From the NCBI RefSeq assembly GCF_900182645.1, contig NZ_FXTA01000002.1:1175414-1239413 (forward strand): 64,000 nt of DNA. Reading direction: 5' to 3'. The notes under the pieces were generated by a model that saw nothing but the letters and a program-made list of their open reading frames with translations, did not search any database and had not been told where the DNA came from. This document shows, one piece after another, positions 47,352 to 56,505 of the stretch. The position numbers and the translations under genes are program-made. Positions within the stretch are counted from its first letter, which is position 1; every line of letters starts with the position of its first letter. This DNA comes from Flavobacterium resistens. GTDB taxonomy: Bacteria > Bacteroidota > Bacteroidia > Flavobacteriales > Flavobacteriaceae.

Positions 47352-48125
47352 ATGTCCTTATTTTCAGACAACATCAGAGCACTAAGGGTTAAGCATAAAA
47401 TATCACAAGAAAAATTAGCTGAAAACCTAAGTATTACAAGAGGAAGATACGTGAAATACGAAGACGGAACTTCGGAAGCACCGTATGACATTTTAAAGAA
47501 GATTGCATTATATTTTCATATGAGTATCGACTTGATATTATCTGTCGATATACGTAAAATTGATGTGCAAAATTTGATAAAACTAGAAGGCAATCGACTT
47601 ATTTTACCAATCCAAGTGGATAGTTTTGGAGAAAATTTTATTGAAATTGTATCTCAAAAAGCAAAAGCCGGTTATCTAAATGGATATGCTGATCCAGAAT
47701 ATATTGAAAGTTTACAGCAGATTACACTTCCTTTTTTGGGACCAGGAAAACACCGCGGATTTCCCGTTGAAGGTGATTCAATGCCTCCACACGAAGATGG
47801 TTCTATTATTATTGGCCGTTATGTGGAAAAGTTGGGAGAGGTAATGGATGGAAAAACCTATATTTTGATTACCAAAAATGAAGGAATGGTGTACAAGCGT
47901 CTCAATAAAAACAAAAAGAACGCTTTGGTTTTAGAATCGGATAATAGTTTTTACCCAAATTATGAAGTAAAAGCTTCTGATATTTTGGAGATTTGGGAAT
48001 ACGAATGCAACATCGGCCGTTCGGATAAGAAACAAGAAATATCGGAAACCGGAGCAATGAAGGATTTGCTTTTAGAATTGAAACGTGAAGTTCGAGAGAT
48101 TAAGAATAATACTTCGAATGCATAA
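47352..48125 (+). CDS. Self-cleaving XRE-S24 (LexA/UmuD/CI-like) transcriptional regulator
   Basis: A 257-aa repressor. The N-terminal helix-turn-helix of the XRE type (about 5-65) begins IRALRVKHKISQEKLAENLS and includes the recognition part ITRGRYVKYEDG. The C-terminal S24 peptidase domain has a cleavage site Ala106-Gly107 (SQKAKAGYLNGY), nucleophile Ser143 (EGDSMPPHEDG) and general base Lys182 (GMVYKRL). The 39-residue Ser-Lys spacing is like LexA. A coiled tail (residues about 225-257) follows. The open frame extends to 47244, but the ATG at 47352 starts the HTH. It is divergent from dinB, so DNA damage, through RecA-stimulated autocleavage, is expected to release the dinB-dnaE operon. 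Confidence 0.9.
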   Translation: MSLFSDNIRALRVKHKISQEKLAENLSITRGRYVKYEDGTSEAPYDILKKIALYFHMSIDLILSVDIRKIDVQNLIKLEGNRLILPIQVDSFGENFIEIVSQKAKAGYLNGYADPEYIESLQQITLPFLGPGKHRGFPVEGDSMPPHEDGSIIIGRYVEKLGEVMDGKTYILITKNEGMVYKRLNKNKKNALVLESDNSFYPNYEVKASDILEIWEYECNIGRSDKKQEISETGAMKDLLLELKREVREIKNNTSNA

Positions 48126-48126
48126 T

Positions 48127-48187
48127 TTTTTTCGCCACGAATTCACGAATTATTTTAATCAAAATTCGTGAATTCGTGGCGAAAAAA
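48127..48187. terminator. Perfect 25-bp palindrome, bidirectional terminator
   Basis: TTTTTTCGCCACGAATTCAC... (48127-48151) pairs base for base with 48163-48187 and has T6 and A6 at its outer ends. It separates two convergent genes and starts two nt after the repressor stop. Confidence 0.85.
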
Positions 48188-48188
48188 T

Positions 48189-48950
48189 CTAAAAAACCTT
48201 CACAAAACTCAAACCATATTGCTGTCCGTTATAAAAAGGAGCAATCATAGAAGTTGATTTACTTTCAGATGAAGATTTGAATAACTTTTTTGTAATATAC
48301 GGATTCATCCAATAGGCGATTTTGGTACTCAAAATCCCGATTCCGGCACCTGCAGCGACATCAGTCAGCCAATGGCGATTGTTGTAAATTCTAAATAATC
48401 CCGTTCCCGTTGCAACGGCATAACCGGCAATTCCGTACCAAATCGATTTGTCTTTGTATTCTTGCCATAAAAATTCAGCTCCGGCAAAAGCAGTTGCTGT
48501 GTGTCCAGAAGGAAAAGAATTATTCGAACTTCCATCAGGTCTTTCTTCATGTACAATCGACTTTAAGCTCAAAACTGTTGTTGCCATTATAACATAAGAA
48601 GTCACAAATATTACCGAACGATCGCGCATATTATTCTTGCCTTTTACACCAAAAGCATTCAGAGCATAAACAGATGCCGCAGGCGCATATTGCGAGAAAT
48701 CATCAATCGTAATTTTCTCGTCAATATCCTCGGTAACTTCATCCTTAATTTGATGATTGAAACTTAGTAGCTGATCACTTTCTAAACCAATTACGCCATA
48801 ACCAATTAATACACTCGGAATAATTAGTTGTTTGTAATTGAATTTTAAATGGTTTGAAGTGCTGTCAATTTTAGTAATCGAATCATTTTGCTGTGCATTC
48901 GCAGAAAATAATCCAAATAGAAATACCAGAGAAATGGCTTTGTAAAACAT
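48189..48950 (-). CDS. PAP2-family phosphatase, exported or membrane-bound
   Basis: A 253-aa protein with a Sec signal (about residues 1-19, ending SANAQ). The phosphatase signature comes in three parts: KSIVHEERPDG (K-x6-RP), SFPSGHTATAFAGAEF (PSGH) and RIYNNRHWLTDVAAGAGIG (SRx5Hx3D-type, here N-R-H-W-L-T-D). The PAP2 fold dephosphorylates lipid phosphates such as undecaprenyl diphosphate or phosphatidate. Hydrophobic segments lie around 27-45, 115-135 and 165-185. The stop sits immediately next to the 25-bp palindrome. Confidence 0.9.
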   Translation of the reverse strand: MFYKAISLVFLFGLFSANAQQNDSITKIDSTSNHLKFNYKQLIIPSVLIGYGVIGLESDQLLSFNHQIKDEVTEDIDEKITIDDFSQYAPAASVYALNAFGVKGKNNMRDRSVIFVTSYVIMATTVLSLKSIVHEERPDGSSNNSFPSGHTATAFAGAEFLWQEYKDKSIWYGIAGYAVATGTGLFRIYNNRHWLTDVAAGAGIGILSTKIAYWMNPYITKKLFKSSSESKSTSMIAPFYNGQQYGLSFVKVF

Positions 48951-49095
48951 CTTTCGTTGTCGTTATATTTTGCAATATTAACGAAGGTTTTTGCCAACTA
49001 TTTTTCTCTTAATTGAACCTTAAGGGAATATTAATTTGTTGGTTTTAAATGAGGTAGTTGAATTAAGATTGGCTAAATTTTGAAATTATTTTAAG

Positions 49096-49161
49096 TGTCA
49101 GTCTGAGCGAAGTCGAAGGGTTTTAAAGTACGAAAGATCTTCGACTTCGTTCAGACTGACA
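49096..49161. repeat. Inverted repeat of the CAGTCTGAGCGAAGTCGAAG type
   Basis: The left arm TGTCAGTCTGAGCGAAGTCG and the right arm CGACTTCGTTCAGACTGACA pair with one G-T. This word is scattered in many Bacteroidota genomes. It lies 20 nt after the HK stop. Confidence 0.7.
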
Positions 49162-49182
49162 GACCTAATAAAATGAATTTAG

Positions 49183-50901
49183 CTAAACTTTCAATGAAAA
49201 CCAAAACGTGCTCCCCAACCCCAAATTACTCTCAACACCAACATTTCCATTTTGAGCTTCAATAAATTCTTTACTAATAGCTAATCCCAATCCAGTTCCA
49301 GATTTTTGACTTCCAGGAACCTGAAAATATTTATCAAAAACTTTGTCTTTATATCTTGTATCAATTCCTTTTCCAGTATCGATAACCTGAAAAACGATTT
49401 GATTTAATTCTTTTTTTAATTTGATATGAATCGTGCTTTTTTCAGAAGAATATCGAATCGCATTTGACAAATAATTAATCAAAACCCAGCCTGTTTTTTC
49501 ACTGTCGGCTTTTACTTCGCTTAAGTTTTCATCGGCATCAACAATTAATTGAATCTGTTTTTGTTCTGCCTGAACTTTTACCGCTTCAACAGCATAATTT
49601 ACAATTTCATGCGGATTGCTTTTTTCAATATTTAGCTGAATATTTCCCGTTTCTAATTGAGATAGATTTAGTAATTCACCTGTAATTTTCAACAATCGCT
49701 GACTATCCTCTTTTATACTTTCTACCAATTGTTTCTGATCGTCGTTCATGCCGCCTGTTTTTTCATTTTCAAGCAATTTCAGACTTAATTTTATCGAAGC
49801 AATTGGTGTTTTTAATTCGTGCGAAACGGTGGCAATAAAATTGGTTTTCGCAAAATCCAATTCTTTAAAAAGTGTAATATTTCGTAGAATAATTACATCG
49901 CCAATATTGATTTCTTTTTCTTCGCCTGTTGGAATTATGGTAATATTCAGAATTTCTTTTTCGAAATAACTTTCTTTTCCGTGCGCATAAATTTTAAGAG
50001 GTTGTTTTTTAGGAGAATCTGATTCCTCTTTTAAAATCAAAGAACGAATCAAATCATTCGACAAGGCTAGAGTAGAAGCCGATTTACCAATAACATCTTC
50101 CAGTTTAAGACCAATAATTTTCAGCGCTTCATCATTGGCAAACAAAACAATTCCTTCATGATCTAGACCAATAATAGGATCGTTCATGTTATTGATTAAA
50201 GTTTCCAGTCGCTTCTTTTCGAAAAAGAGTTTGTACAAATTACTGTCGTTATATTCCTGAAGTTTCTGCGCCATCGTATTAAACGATTTGGCCAAATCTC
50301 CAAATTCGCTATGACTCGTAAAATGAACACGTTCAGAATAGTTTTTATTCGCAATTTCCTTAATACTCAGCGTTAATTCCTTAATTGGATTTGCAATATT
50401 ATTTGGAAGATTGACCAGTAAATTAAAAGCAATCAGGAAGCATAAACTTCCAACAATGGCAATCCATAGATTAGCATTTTCGGCGGTATGTTTGGCAATA
50501 TCGCTTTTCTGTTTTATAGCATCCAGATTCAGTTTCATAATAGCAAAAATATCCTGTCTGATTTTTGCTTTTATGACTTCGTTTGCTCCGTTTTGTTCTA
50601 AAAGTGTAAAACTTTTTTCAAGGTTTTCGGTCGCTTCTTTTTCTCCGGGTTCGGTAACATTTTGCGTTTGTTTTTCAAGATATTCCTTAAAAACATGAAT
50701 CTTGCTATCAGGACTCGCTTTAATTTCATCCAAAGACAAAATCATATTTCGCGAATATTCCAGCGTATTATAATTCGCTTTCAGAATATTCTCAGTATCT
50801 GCTTTTATCAAAAAAACAGAATAACCACTCACTAACGAAAGTATGATGATCATTAAAAATAACAATCCAACTCCCAGATTCAATTTGGTTTTAATTCTCA
50901 T
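49183..50901 (-). CDS. Histidine kinase of the Kdp locus (HAMP-PAS type)
   Basis: A 572-aa kinase. Two transmembrane helices (about 10-31 and 147-168) bracket a helical periplasmic domain of about 115 residues. A HAMP linker (PIKELTLSIKEIANKNYSERV) and a PAS domain (about 235-345) follow. The HisKA box is FIATVSHELKTPIASIKLSL, with the N box (LINYLSNAIRYSSE), G1 (QVIDTGKGID) and G2 (SGTGLGLAISKEF). In canonical Kdp systems the kinase module is part of KdpD; here it is a separate protein encoded 75 nt after the KdpD-N gene. It is therefore the likely phosphodonor for the NtrC-type regulator at the other end of the locus. Confidence 0.88.
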   Translation of the reverse strand: MRIKTKLNLGVGLLFLMIIILSLVSGYSVFLIKADTENILKANYNTLEYSRNMILSLDEIKASPDSKIHVFKEYLEKQTQNVTEPGEKEATENLEKSFTLLEQNGANEVIKAKIRQDIFAIMKLNLDAIKQKSDIAKHTAENANLWIAIVGSLCFLIAFNLLVNLPNNIANPIKELTLSIKEIANKNYSERVHFTSHSEFGDLAKSFNTMAQKLQEYNDSNLYKLFFEKKRLETLINNMNDPIIGLDHEGIVLFANDEALKIIGLKLEDVIGKSASTLALSNDLIRSLILKEESDSPKKQPLKIYAHGKESYFEKEILNITIIPTGEEKEINIGDVIILRNITLFKELDFAKTNFIATVSHELKTPIASIKLSLKLLENEKTGGMNDDQKQLVESIKEDSQRLLKITGELLNLSQLETGNIQLNIEKSNPHEIVNYAVEAVKVQAEQKQIQLIVDADENLSEVKADSEKTGWVLINYLSNAIRYSSEKSTIHIKLKKELNQIVFQVIDTGKGIDTRYKDKVFDKYFQVPGSQKSGTGLGLAISKEFIEAQNGNVGVESNLGLGSTFWFSLKV

Positions 50902-50920
50902 ATTTCATTTTTTGTGTGAA

Positions 50921-50954
50921 ATGTTGTTTGTAAAATGTGAAATGAAAACAACAT
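50921..50954. repeat. Inverted repeat in the KdpD-N/kinase spacer
   Basis: ATGTTGTTT (50921-50929) pairs with AAACAACAT (50946-50954). The spacer is also rich in GTAAAATGTGAAAT words that recur near the S23 gene. Confidence 0.45.
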
Positions 50955-50976
50955 CTTACATCTCACATAAAACATT

Positions 50977-52101
50977 TTACGATAATATCACAAGATCAAC
51001 ATTTGATAAAGACAGTTTGTTTAGCAAACGCCTGAAAATTGTTGTAGACAAAATTACTTTAAATAAATTCAAATGCGGTTTTCCAATGCAGACAGTTGTA
51101 ATTTGTTTTTCTTCTACGGTTGCTAAAATCGCATCGGCAATATTACTGTTTTCCACTTTAATTACTTCTGCGCCTAATTGCACGGCGAGTTTAAAGTTAT
51201 TAATTAAATGCCTTTGTTTGTCTAAAGCAATTTTATTACTGCTTTCCTGCGGAGTTTCTACATACAAAACATACCACAATCCGTTATAATAACTGGATAG
51301 TCTTGCTGTTTTTCTAATCACAATTTTAGCCGTTTTATCATTACTACTAATGCAGGCCAAAAGTTTCTCATGTCGTAAAGCATGAAGATTCGGAACTTCA
51401 TTTTCAACTTTTCGAACGACCTGACTCGCTACTTCTTTCAAAGCCAATTCCCGAAGTTGTAAAATCTGTTCCGATTTAAAAAAGTTCGTTAAAGCCGTCT
51501 GAATTTTATCCGGGGTATAAATTTTTCCTTCTTTCAAACGGGCAATCAAATCCTCAGATGTTAAATCGATATTGACGACTTCATCCGCCAATCGCAAAAC
51601 ATTATCCGGAATGCGTTCCTGAACATCAATGTTTGTAATACGTTTTACATCTTCATTTAAACTCTCAATATGCTGAATATTAACCGCCGAAATCACATTA
51701 ATTCCAGCTTCCAGAATCTCTAAAACATCTTGCCAGCGTTTTTCGTTTTTGCTTCCCTCAACGTTTGTGTGTGCTAATTCATCAACAATAACCACTTCTG
51801 GACGAAGGTTGATAATCGCCTGAACATCCAATTCTTCGAGTTCTTTTCCTTTATAAAAAATGGTCCGTCTCGGAATTATCGGCAAACCGGTTAATAATTC
51901 ATGCGTTTCCTTTCGCATGTGCGTTTCGATGTAGCCAATTTTTACATCGATTCCGTTTTTCAATAACGAATGCGCTTCCTGAAGCATACGAAAAGTTTTG
52001 CCCACACCGGCGCTCATCCCAATGTAGATTTTAAACTTTCCTTTTCGTGATTTCTGAATTAAATCGAGAAAGTGCTGTGCGTTATTATTTTCGTTTTCCA
52101 T
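50977..52101 (-). CDS. Truncated KdpD: osmosensitive K+ channel KdpD N-domain plus USP
   Basis: A 374-aa cytoplasmic protein. The KdpD domain (about 18-230) has the Walker A-like GMSAGVGKTFRML, YIETHMRKETHELLTGL and the Walker B-like VVIVDELAHTN. A universal-stress-protein domain (about 245-370) follows. The four transmembrane helices and kinase core of full-length KdpD (about 890 aa) are missing, and the reading frame ends naturally. This is therefore a split form, not a broken gene. The matching kinase is the next gene. In KdpD the N-domain and USP sense intracellular ligands; here this part would have to act in trans on the separate kinase. Confidence 0.9.
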   Translation of the reverse strand: MENENNNAQHFLDLIQKSRKGKFKIYIGMSAGVGKTFRMLQEAHSLLKNGIDVKIGYIETHMRKETHELLTGLPIIPRRTIFYKGKELEELDVQAIINLRPEVVIVDELAHTNVEGSKNEKRWQDVLEILEAGINVISAVNIQHIESLNEDVKRITNIDVQERIPDNVLRLADEVVNIDLTSEDLIARLKEGKIYTPDKIQTALTNFFKSEQILQLRELALKEVASQVVRKVENEVPNLHALRHEKLLACISSNDKTAKIVIRKTARLSSYYNGLWYVLYVETPQESSNKIALDKQRHLINNFKLAVQLGAEVIKVENSNIADAILATVEEKQITTVCIGKPHLNLFKVILSTTIFRRLLNKLSLSNVDLVILS

Positions 52102-52120
52102 ATTTTTTGCTTTAAGCGAT

Positions 52121-52185
52121 AAGCTTTAGGCTTTAGGCAGTATAACTTTTAAAAGCTTACTGCTTAAAGCCTATAGTCTAAAGCT
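52121..52185. repeat. Imperfect inverted repeat between porin and KdpD-N
   Basis: The left arm contains AGCTTTAGGCTTTAGGCAGTA and the right arm TACTGCTTAAAGCCTATAGTC. The right arm overlaps the porin stop codon. Confidence 0.5.
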
Positions 52186-53263
52186 AAAATGAAATCGCCA
52201 GCGAAGTCGTTACAAACGTATTCGTATCCGTTGGAAGATTGTCTTTATTTGTGAAGATTTCGTCTTTACTTGAAAGATTTCTCGCTTCAATTCTAAACAT
52301 AACATTATCAGTAACTAAGTAATCAAAGTTAGCCGAAAATCCGTAAGTTTTAAAACCGTTTGGCGTTTCTGTTAAAATGATCACGCCTTTCTCGTCGCTG
52401 TAATATTCTCCTCTTGCTGCCAACTGAATTTTATCTGTTGGTTTATATTGCAGAATCAAAACAGGAGAGAACCAAGTATCATATTTATCACTTCCTTTTG
52501 CCGACTGTTGAGATCCAATATCAAAACCAGCCGTAATATTTGTCTTTTCCGTTACCTTAAATTGGCCATAAAAGTTGTTGAAATAACGCCATTTTTTATC
52601 AATATCCGGCTGTTCATTTCCAACATAAGTACTCCAGTTCAGCGCAACCCGGTCAGACGGTTTGTAAGTAACCTGAGTTCCAAAAGCAGGCGTTTGATTG
52701 CCTTCTACTTTTTCAATTCGCTGCCAGCCATTCAAGTACATTCCCGCCAAATACCATTCTCCAGATTCAGATGTATAACCAATTTTAACTCCCGTTTCAT
52801 AATAAGGAGAATTCTCAGCCAGAATACTTCTCGTTAAAGTCTGGCAATCTTTTCCAATTGCACTTTCAAAACCAATATGCGAAGGCATGATTCCAGCATC
52901 AACCCATAAATTATGGTTTTTCGAAATTTTTACGCCAACATTTGCTTCATAAACATTTTTCAACAAACCCTGCTCGGCAGACATATTATACTCGGCATAA
53001 GTTCCCGCCATCAAGGCAAAATTCCCCCGAATATTTTCTTTCGAATAATTCACTTTTGCCATTCCTAAATTCAGGTTTACCTCGTTGCTTTTATTGTAAC
53101 TGTAAAAAAAGTTTGGCCGTGTATGATTCTCAGGTTTCCCGAAATCATAACTATAATAAGCGTCTACATATCCTGAAAACGTAAACGGACTTTTAGATTC
53201 TTCTTGCGCTTGTAAATTGCTATAACCAAAAGCGATTAAAGCAGTAAGTATTATTTTTTTCAT
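52184..53263 (-). CDS. Outer-membrane porin of the Kdp locus
   Basis: A roughly 359-aa beta-barrel with a signal peptide (MKKIILTALIAFGYSNLQAQ). It shows alternating strands ending in aromatic residues: FSGYVDAYYSYDFG, VALNWSTYVG, TAGFDIGSQQ, ILQYKPTDKIQLAARGEYYS, and a last strand FVTTSLAISF with the terminal Phe needed for BAM recognition. It resembles the 'porin' or DUF1597-like family of Bacteroidota. An ATG at 53278 is also in frame; the ATG at 53263 starts the better signal peptide. Placed in the middle of the kdp genes, it might let potassium or another ion reach the periplasm. Confidence 0.82.
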   Translation of the reverse strand: MKKIILTALIAFGYSNLQAQEESKSPFTFSGYVDAYYSYDFGKPENHTRPNFFYSYNKSNEVNLNLGMAKVNYSKENIRGNFALMAGTYAEYNMSAEQGLLKNVYEANVGVKISKNHNLWVDAGIMPSHIGFESAIGKDCQTLTRSILAENSPYYETGVKIGYTSESGEWYLAGMYLNGWQRIEKVEGNQTPAFGTQVTYKPSDRVALNWSTYVGNEQPDIDKKWRYFNNFYGQFKVTEKTNITAGFDIGSQQSAKGSDKYDTWFSPVLILQYKPTDKIQLAARGEYYSDEKGVIILTETPNGFKTYGFSANFDYLVTDNVMFRIEARNLSSKDEIFTNKDNLPTDTNTFVTTSLAISF

Positions 53264-53299
53264 TTTTGTGGTATTCAATTATTTATTAGTAGATTTTTT

Positions 53300-53390
53300 A
53301 GGAGCTAATCCCGCTATCCGTTTCAATCTTTTGTGTCTCGTTAAAGAAACGAGACACAAAAGGATTTCCACTACTATCGGGGCTAGGGCA
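53300..53390. repeat. Structured dispersed repeat, copy 2 of 3
   Basis: The left block GGAGCTAATCCCGCTATCC and right block CTATCGGGGCTAGGGCA flank the hairpin CTTTTGTGTCTCGTT / AACGAGACACAAAAG with loop AAAGA. Copies 1 and 3 are at 30947 and 63545. Confidence 0.8.
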
Positions 53391-53432
53391 TTTGGGGTAA
53401 AAAGGCGTTTTTGTATTATAATGTTTTCATAT

Positions 53433-53459
53433 CCTAACAGGTTTCCAAAACCTGTTAGG
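53433..53459. repeat. Palindrome CCTAACAGGTTT / AAACCTGTTAGG
   Basis: Twelve-bp arms around a 3-nt loop. A related sequence (AACCCGACAG / CTGTCGGGTT) forms the terminator at 63427-63467. Confidence 0.6.
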
Positions 53460-53501
53460 TATTTATTGAAGAATTCAGTTTTCGATTCCAGTTCGCCAAA
53501 G

Positions 53502-53634
53502 TTTGTCATTTCGACGAAGGAGAAATCTTCGTAAGTAACTCCGTCTAGAAATTCGCCAATCTTTGTCGAGCTACTCATGGAGATTGCTTCGCCAGTTCAC
53601 TATCGCTCGTGTCCTCGTTCCTCGGAATGACAAA
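53502..53634. repeat. Short element with TTTGTCATT inverted ends
   Basis: The left end TTTGTCATTTCGACG and the inverse of the right end, TTTGTCATTCCGAGG, are similar over 15 nt. The inner part carries GAGAAATCTTCG and a matching TCCTCGTTCCTC. It has the size and form of a MITE-like repeat, with no reading frame. Confidence 0.55.
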
Positions 53635-53691
53635 AATGCGCAAAGAGAAAACTTAGAATCTTAGAACCTTGGCAACTTAGCATCTCTGGAA

Positions 53692-54243
53692 TTAGCGAAG
53701 CTGATCCAGTGCCACATTCAATTCCAAAACATTAACCGTTTCAGGTCCTACAACAGCAGTATTAATTTTAGATTCCACCAAAGATTTTACTTTTGCTTCG
53801 TCTAGTTTTCTTTCTTTAGCAATTCGTTTCACCTGAATCAAAGCGCCTTGCGGAGAAATATTCGGATCTAAACCACTTCCAGAAGCCGTAACCATATCTG
53901 AAGGAATATCAGATTTTTTCAAGTACGGATGAACCAATAAAAGGGTATCAATTCTTTTTTGAACCAAAGCCAAATAATCAGGATTGCTTGGGCCTTTGTT
54001 GCTTCCTGCACTTCCCGCCGCGTTGTAATCAACAGCTGAAGGTCTTCCCCAGAAATAATTCGACTTATCGAATTTCTGACCAATTTTTTGATAACCAACA
54101 ACTTTTCCGTTAACCGAAATAGTTTCTCCTTTTCCTTGATTTGGAGCCAATTGTGCAATTCCATAAATCGCTAAAGGATAAATAACTGCGAACAAGATTA
54201 GAGTAACCGCAGTAAGTTTTATTATAGAAAATAGATTTTTCAT
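53692..54243 (-). CDS. kdpC: K+-transporting ATPase subunit C (KdpC)
   Basis: A 183-aa single-span subunit that docks on KdpB and stabilises the KdpFABC complex. An N-terminal transmembrane helix (about 8-28, LTAVTLILFAVIYPLAIYGI) precedes the periplasmic domain with family blocks FWGRPSAVDYNAAGSAGSN and SGSGLDPNISPQGALIQVKR. The C-terminal part NVLELNVALDQ is typical. The length is standard. A repeat-rich spacer follows before the porin, so expression of the downstream genes may be reduced. Confidence 0.96.
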   Translation of the reverse strand: MKNLFSIIKLTAVTLILFAVIYPLAIYGIAQLAPNQGKGETISVNGKVVGYQKIGQKFDKSNYFWGRPSAVDYNAAGSAGSNKGPSNPDYLALVQKRIDTLLLVHPYLKKSDIPSDMVTASGSGLDPNISPQGALIQVKRIAKERKLDEAKVKSLVESKINTAVVGPETVNVLELNVALDQLR

Positions 54244-54251
54244 TTTTTTGA

Positions 54252-54389
54252 GATTCTAAGGGACTAAGGTTCTAAGATTCTAAGTTTTTTCTTAGAAGCT
54301 TAGTAACCCAAAGTCATGTTTTTAATTTGAGTTTTTAAAGATTCCTGAATTTTACGATTCTAAGAGAAAAACCTTAGCCCCTTAGAATC
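54252..54389. repeat. Long inverted repeat between kdpB and kdpC
   Basis: GATTCTAAGGGACTAAGGT (54252-54270) matches the inverse of ACCTTAGCCCCTTAGAATC (54371-54389) at 18 of 19 positions. Flanks contain several more copies of the TTCTAAG word. A large stem could form in the kdpBC mRNA. Confidence 0.65.
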
Positions 54390-54405
54390 TTAGCATCTTA
54401 GAACC

Positions 54406-56463
54406 TTACATAAAAAGTGCTACCAATAAATCAATAACTTTGATTCCGATAAAAGGGACAATCAGACCACCAAGACCATAAATCAAAAGGTTTCTTTTTA
54501 AGATGGCACTAGCTCCAATTGGGCGATAATCAACACCTTTCAGCGCAAGTGGAATTAATATCGGAATGATAATCGCGTTGAAAATCACAGCCGATAAAAT
54601 TGCACTTTCAGGACTATGCAAATGCATAATATTCAAACCTTGAAGCGCAGGAATCGCAGTAATAAAAAGAGCAGGAACAATAGCAAAATATTTCGCAACG
54701 TCATTTGCAATAGAAAAAGTAGTTAAAGTGCCTCGAGTCATTAAAAGCTGTTTTCCAATTTCAACAATCTCAATTAGTTTCGTTGGATCATTGTCAAGAT
54801 CCACCATGTTTCCGGCTTCTTTTGCTGCTTGAGTTCCGCTGTTCATCGCAACACCAACATTGGCTTGGGCAAGGGCAGGAGCATCATTTGTTCCGTCACC
54901 CATCATGGCAACTAGACGTCCTTCAGCCTGTTCTTTTCTGATGTAATTCATTTTGTCTTCAGGCTTAGCCTCGGCAATAAAATCATCAACACCGGCAGCT
55001 TCGGCAATAAATTTAGCTGTCAGCGGATTATCACCTGTAACCATTACCGTTTTGATTCCCATTCTGCGTAAGCGCTCAAAACGTTCTTTCATTCCAGTTT
55101 TGATAATATCCTGAAGTTCAATAACACCTTGAATTTCGTTGTTTTTAATTACTACTAATGGAGTTCCACCGTTAGATGAAATTGTAATAACTTGTTGTGC
55201 AGTATCTTCGGGAAAAGATTTTCCGGCTTGCTGTGCAATATTCTTTGCAGCATCTTGTGCTCCTTTACGAATGTTTGTTCCGTCTTTTAATACGACTCCA
55301 GAAGTTCTGGTTTCCGCAGTAAATTTGATAGTATGCGAAATATCAGAAGTAGTCTTTAAGAAACTTGCTTTCGTTTCATTTTTTACATCTATCATTTCAC
55401 TCAACTCCAAGATGCTTTTACCCTCAGGAGTATCATCAGCAAGCGAACTCAAAACAGCCGATTTAACGAAATCATCAAAAGAGATTCCTTTTGCAGGATA
55501 AAAATTGGTTGCTTTTCTGTTTCCAATTGTAATGGTTCCGGTTTTATCCAAAAGCAAAACATCAATATCTCCGGCAGTTTCCACCGCTTTACCCGATTTT
55601 GTAATTACGTTGGCGCGCAACGCTCTGTCCATTCCCGCAATACCAATTGCAGAAAGTAAACCTCCAATTGTAGTTGGAATTAAACATACAAACAAAGCGA
55701 TGAAAGCCGCGATCGTGATGGGTGCGTTTGCATAGTCGGCAAACGGTTTTAGCGTAACGCACACAATCACGAAAATTAAAGTAAATGCGGCTAATAAAAT
55801 GGTTAAGGCAATTTCGTTTGGTGTTTTCTGACGGCTTGCACCTTCAACTAAAGCAATCATTTTATCTAAAAAGCTTTCACCAGGTTCAGAAGTTACTTTT
55901 ACTTTAATTTTGTCAGATAATACTTTTGTCCCTCCGGTAACCGAAGATTTGTCTCCGCCAGCTTCTCTAATTACAGGAGCACTTTCTCCGGTAATGGCAC
56001 TTTCATCGATAGTAGCCAGACCTTCAATAATTTCACCGTCGGCAGCAATTAAATCGCCCGCTTCACAAACGAAAATATCGTCTTTTTTTAATGCAGAAGA
56101 ACTGATATTTTTTATTTCTCCATTAGGTAGAATTTGTCTTGCAGGAGTTTCTTCGCGGGTTTTTCTTAAACTGTCGGCTTGTGCTTTTCCTCTTGCTTCA
56201 GCAATGGCTTCGGCGAAATTGGCAAATAAAAGCGTTGCCAATAAAATCAAGAACACAATTAGGTTATAAGTAAAACTTCCCTGATCGTTTGCACCCATTA
56301 ATATCGAAATGCAGACAGCAAACATAATTGCGGTTCCAATTTCTACGGTAAACATTACCGGATTTTTGATCATCATTTTTGGATTCAGCTTTACAAAAGA
56401 CTGCGCTAAGGCTTCTTTTACCTGTTTACTTTCAAACAATGATGTGGATTTATTAGTTGTCAT
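54406..56463 (-). CDS. kdpB: K+-transporting ATPase subunit B (KdpB), P-type
   Basis: A 685-aa catalytic P-type ATPase of the KdpFABC potassium pump. The phosphorylated aspartate is in [10 protein letters not shown]. The TGES motif (AITGESAPV), the nucleotide-binding KGAQDA region, [14 protein letters not shown] and [18 protein letters not shown] are all present, as is KdpB's [21 protein letters not shown]. The length is typical. It ends before the long inverted repeat and begins before the reversed four-helix gene that separates it from kdpA. Confidence 0.98.
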   Translation of the reverse strand: MTTNKSTSLFESKQVKEALAQSFVKLNPKMMIKNPVMFTVEIGTAIMFAVCISILMGANDQGSFTYNLIVFLILLATLLFANFAEAIAEARGKAQADSLRKTREETPARQILPNGEIKNISSSALKKDDIFVCEAGDLIAADGEIIEGLATIDESAITGESAPVIREAGGDKSSVTGGTKVLSDKIKVKVTSEPGESFLDKMIALVEGASRQKTPNEIALTILLAAFTLIFVIVCVTLKPFADYANAPITIAAFIALFVCLIPTTIGGLLSAIGIAGMDRALRANVITKSGKAVETAGDIDVLLLDKTGTITIGNRKATNFYPAKGISFDDFVKSAVLSSLADDTPEGKSILELSEMIDVKNETKASFLKTTSDISHTIKFTAETRTSGVVLKDGTNIRKGAQDAAKNIAQQAGKSFPEDTAQQVITISSNGGTPLVVIKNNEIQGVIELQDIIKTGMKERFERLRRMGIKTVMVTGDNPLTAKFIAEAAGVDDFIAEAKPEDKMNYIRKEQAEGRLVAMMGDGTNDAPALAQANVGVAMNSGTQAAKEAGNMVDLDNDPTKLIEIVEIGKQLLMTRGTLTTFSIANDVAKYFAIVPALFITAIPALQGLNIMHLHSPESAILSAVIFNAIIIPILIPLALKGVDYRPIGASAILKRNLLIYGLGGLIVPFIGIKVIDLLVALFM

Positions 56464-56505
56464 TTTTCTTTGTGTAATATGTTAAATGTAAAATGTGAAA
56501 TTTCC

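Larger units (their letters stand above)
53264..53691. other. Repeat-rich spacer between kdpC and the porin gene
   Basis: About 428 nt without a gene, made of three stacked repeats: the structured dispersed repeat (53300-53390), the palindrome CCTAACAGGTTT/AAACCTGTTAGG (53433-53459) and a TTTGTCATT-flanked element (53502-53634). A CTTAGAATCTTAGAACCTT word like the one in the kdpB-kdpC spacer is at the end. A 99-codon frame here (53279-53578) is only the translated repeat. Confidence 0.7.

Noticed and set aside
49183..50901. Reading the kinase and KdpD-N as one kdpD gene broken by a frameshift
   Set aside because: Both have proper starts and stops, the 75-nt gap contains repeats, and the kinase has its own two transmembrane helices plus HAMP and PAS domains that KdpD lacks.
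53279..53578. 99-codon minus-strand frame and 88-codon plus-strand frame between kdpC and the porin gene
   Set aside because: Both are translations of the dispersed repeats that fill the spacer.
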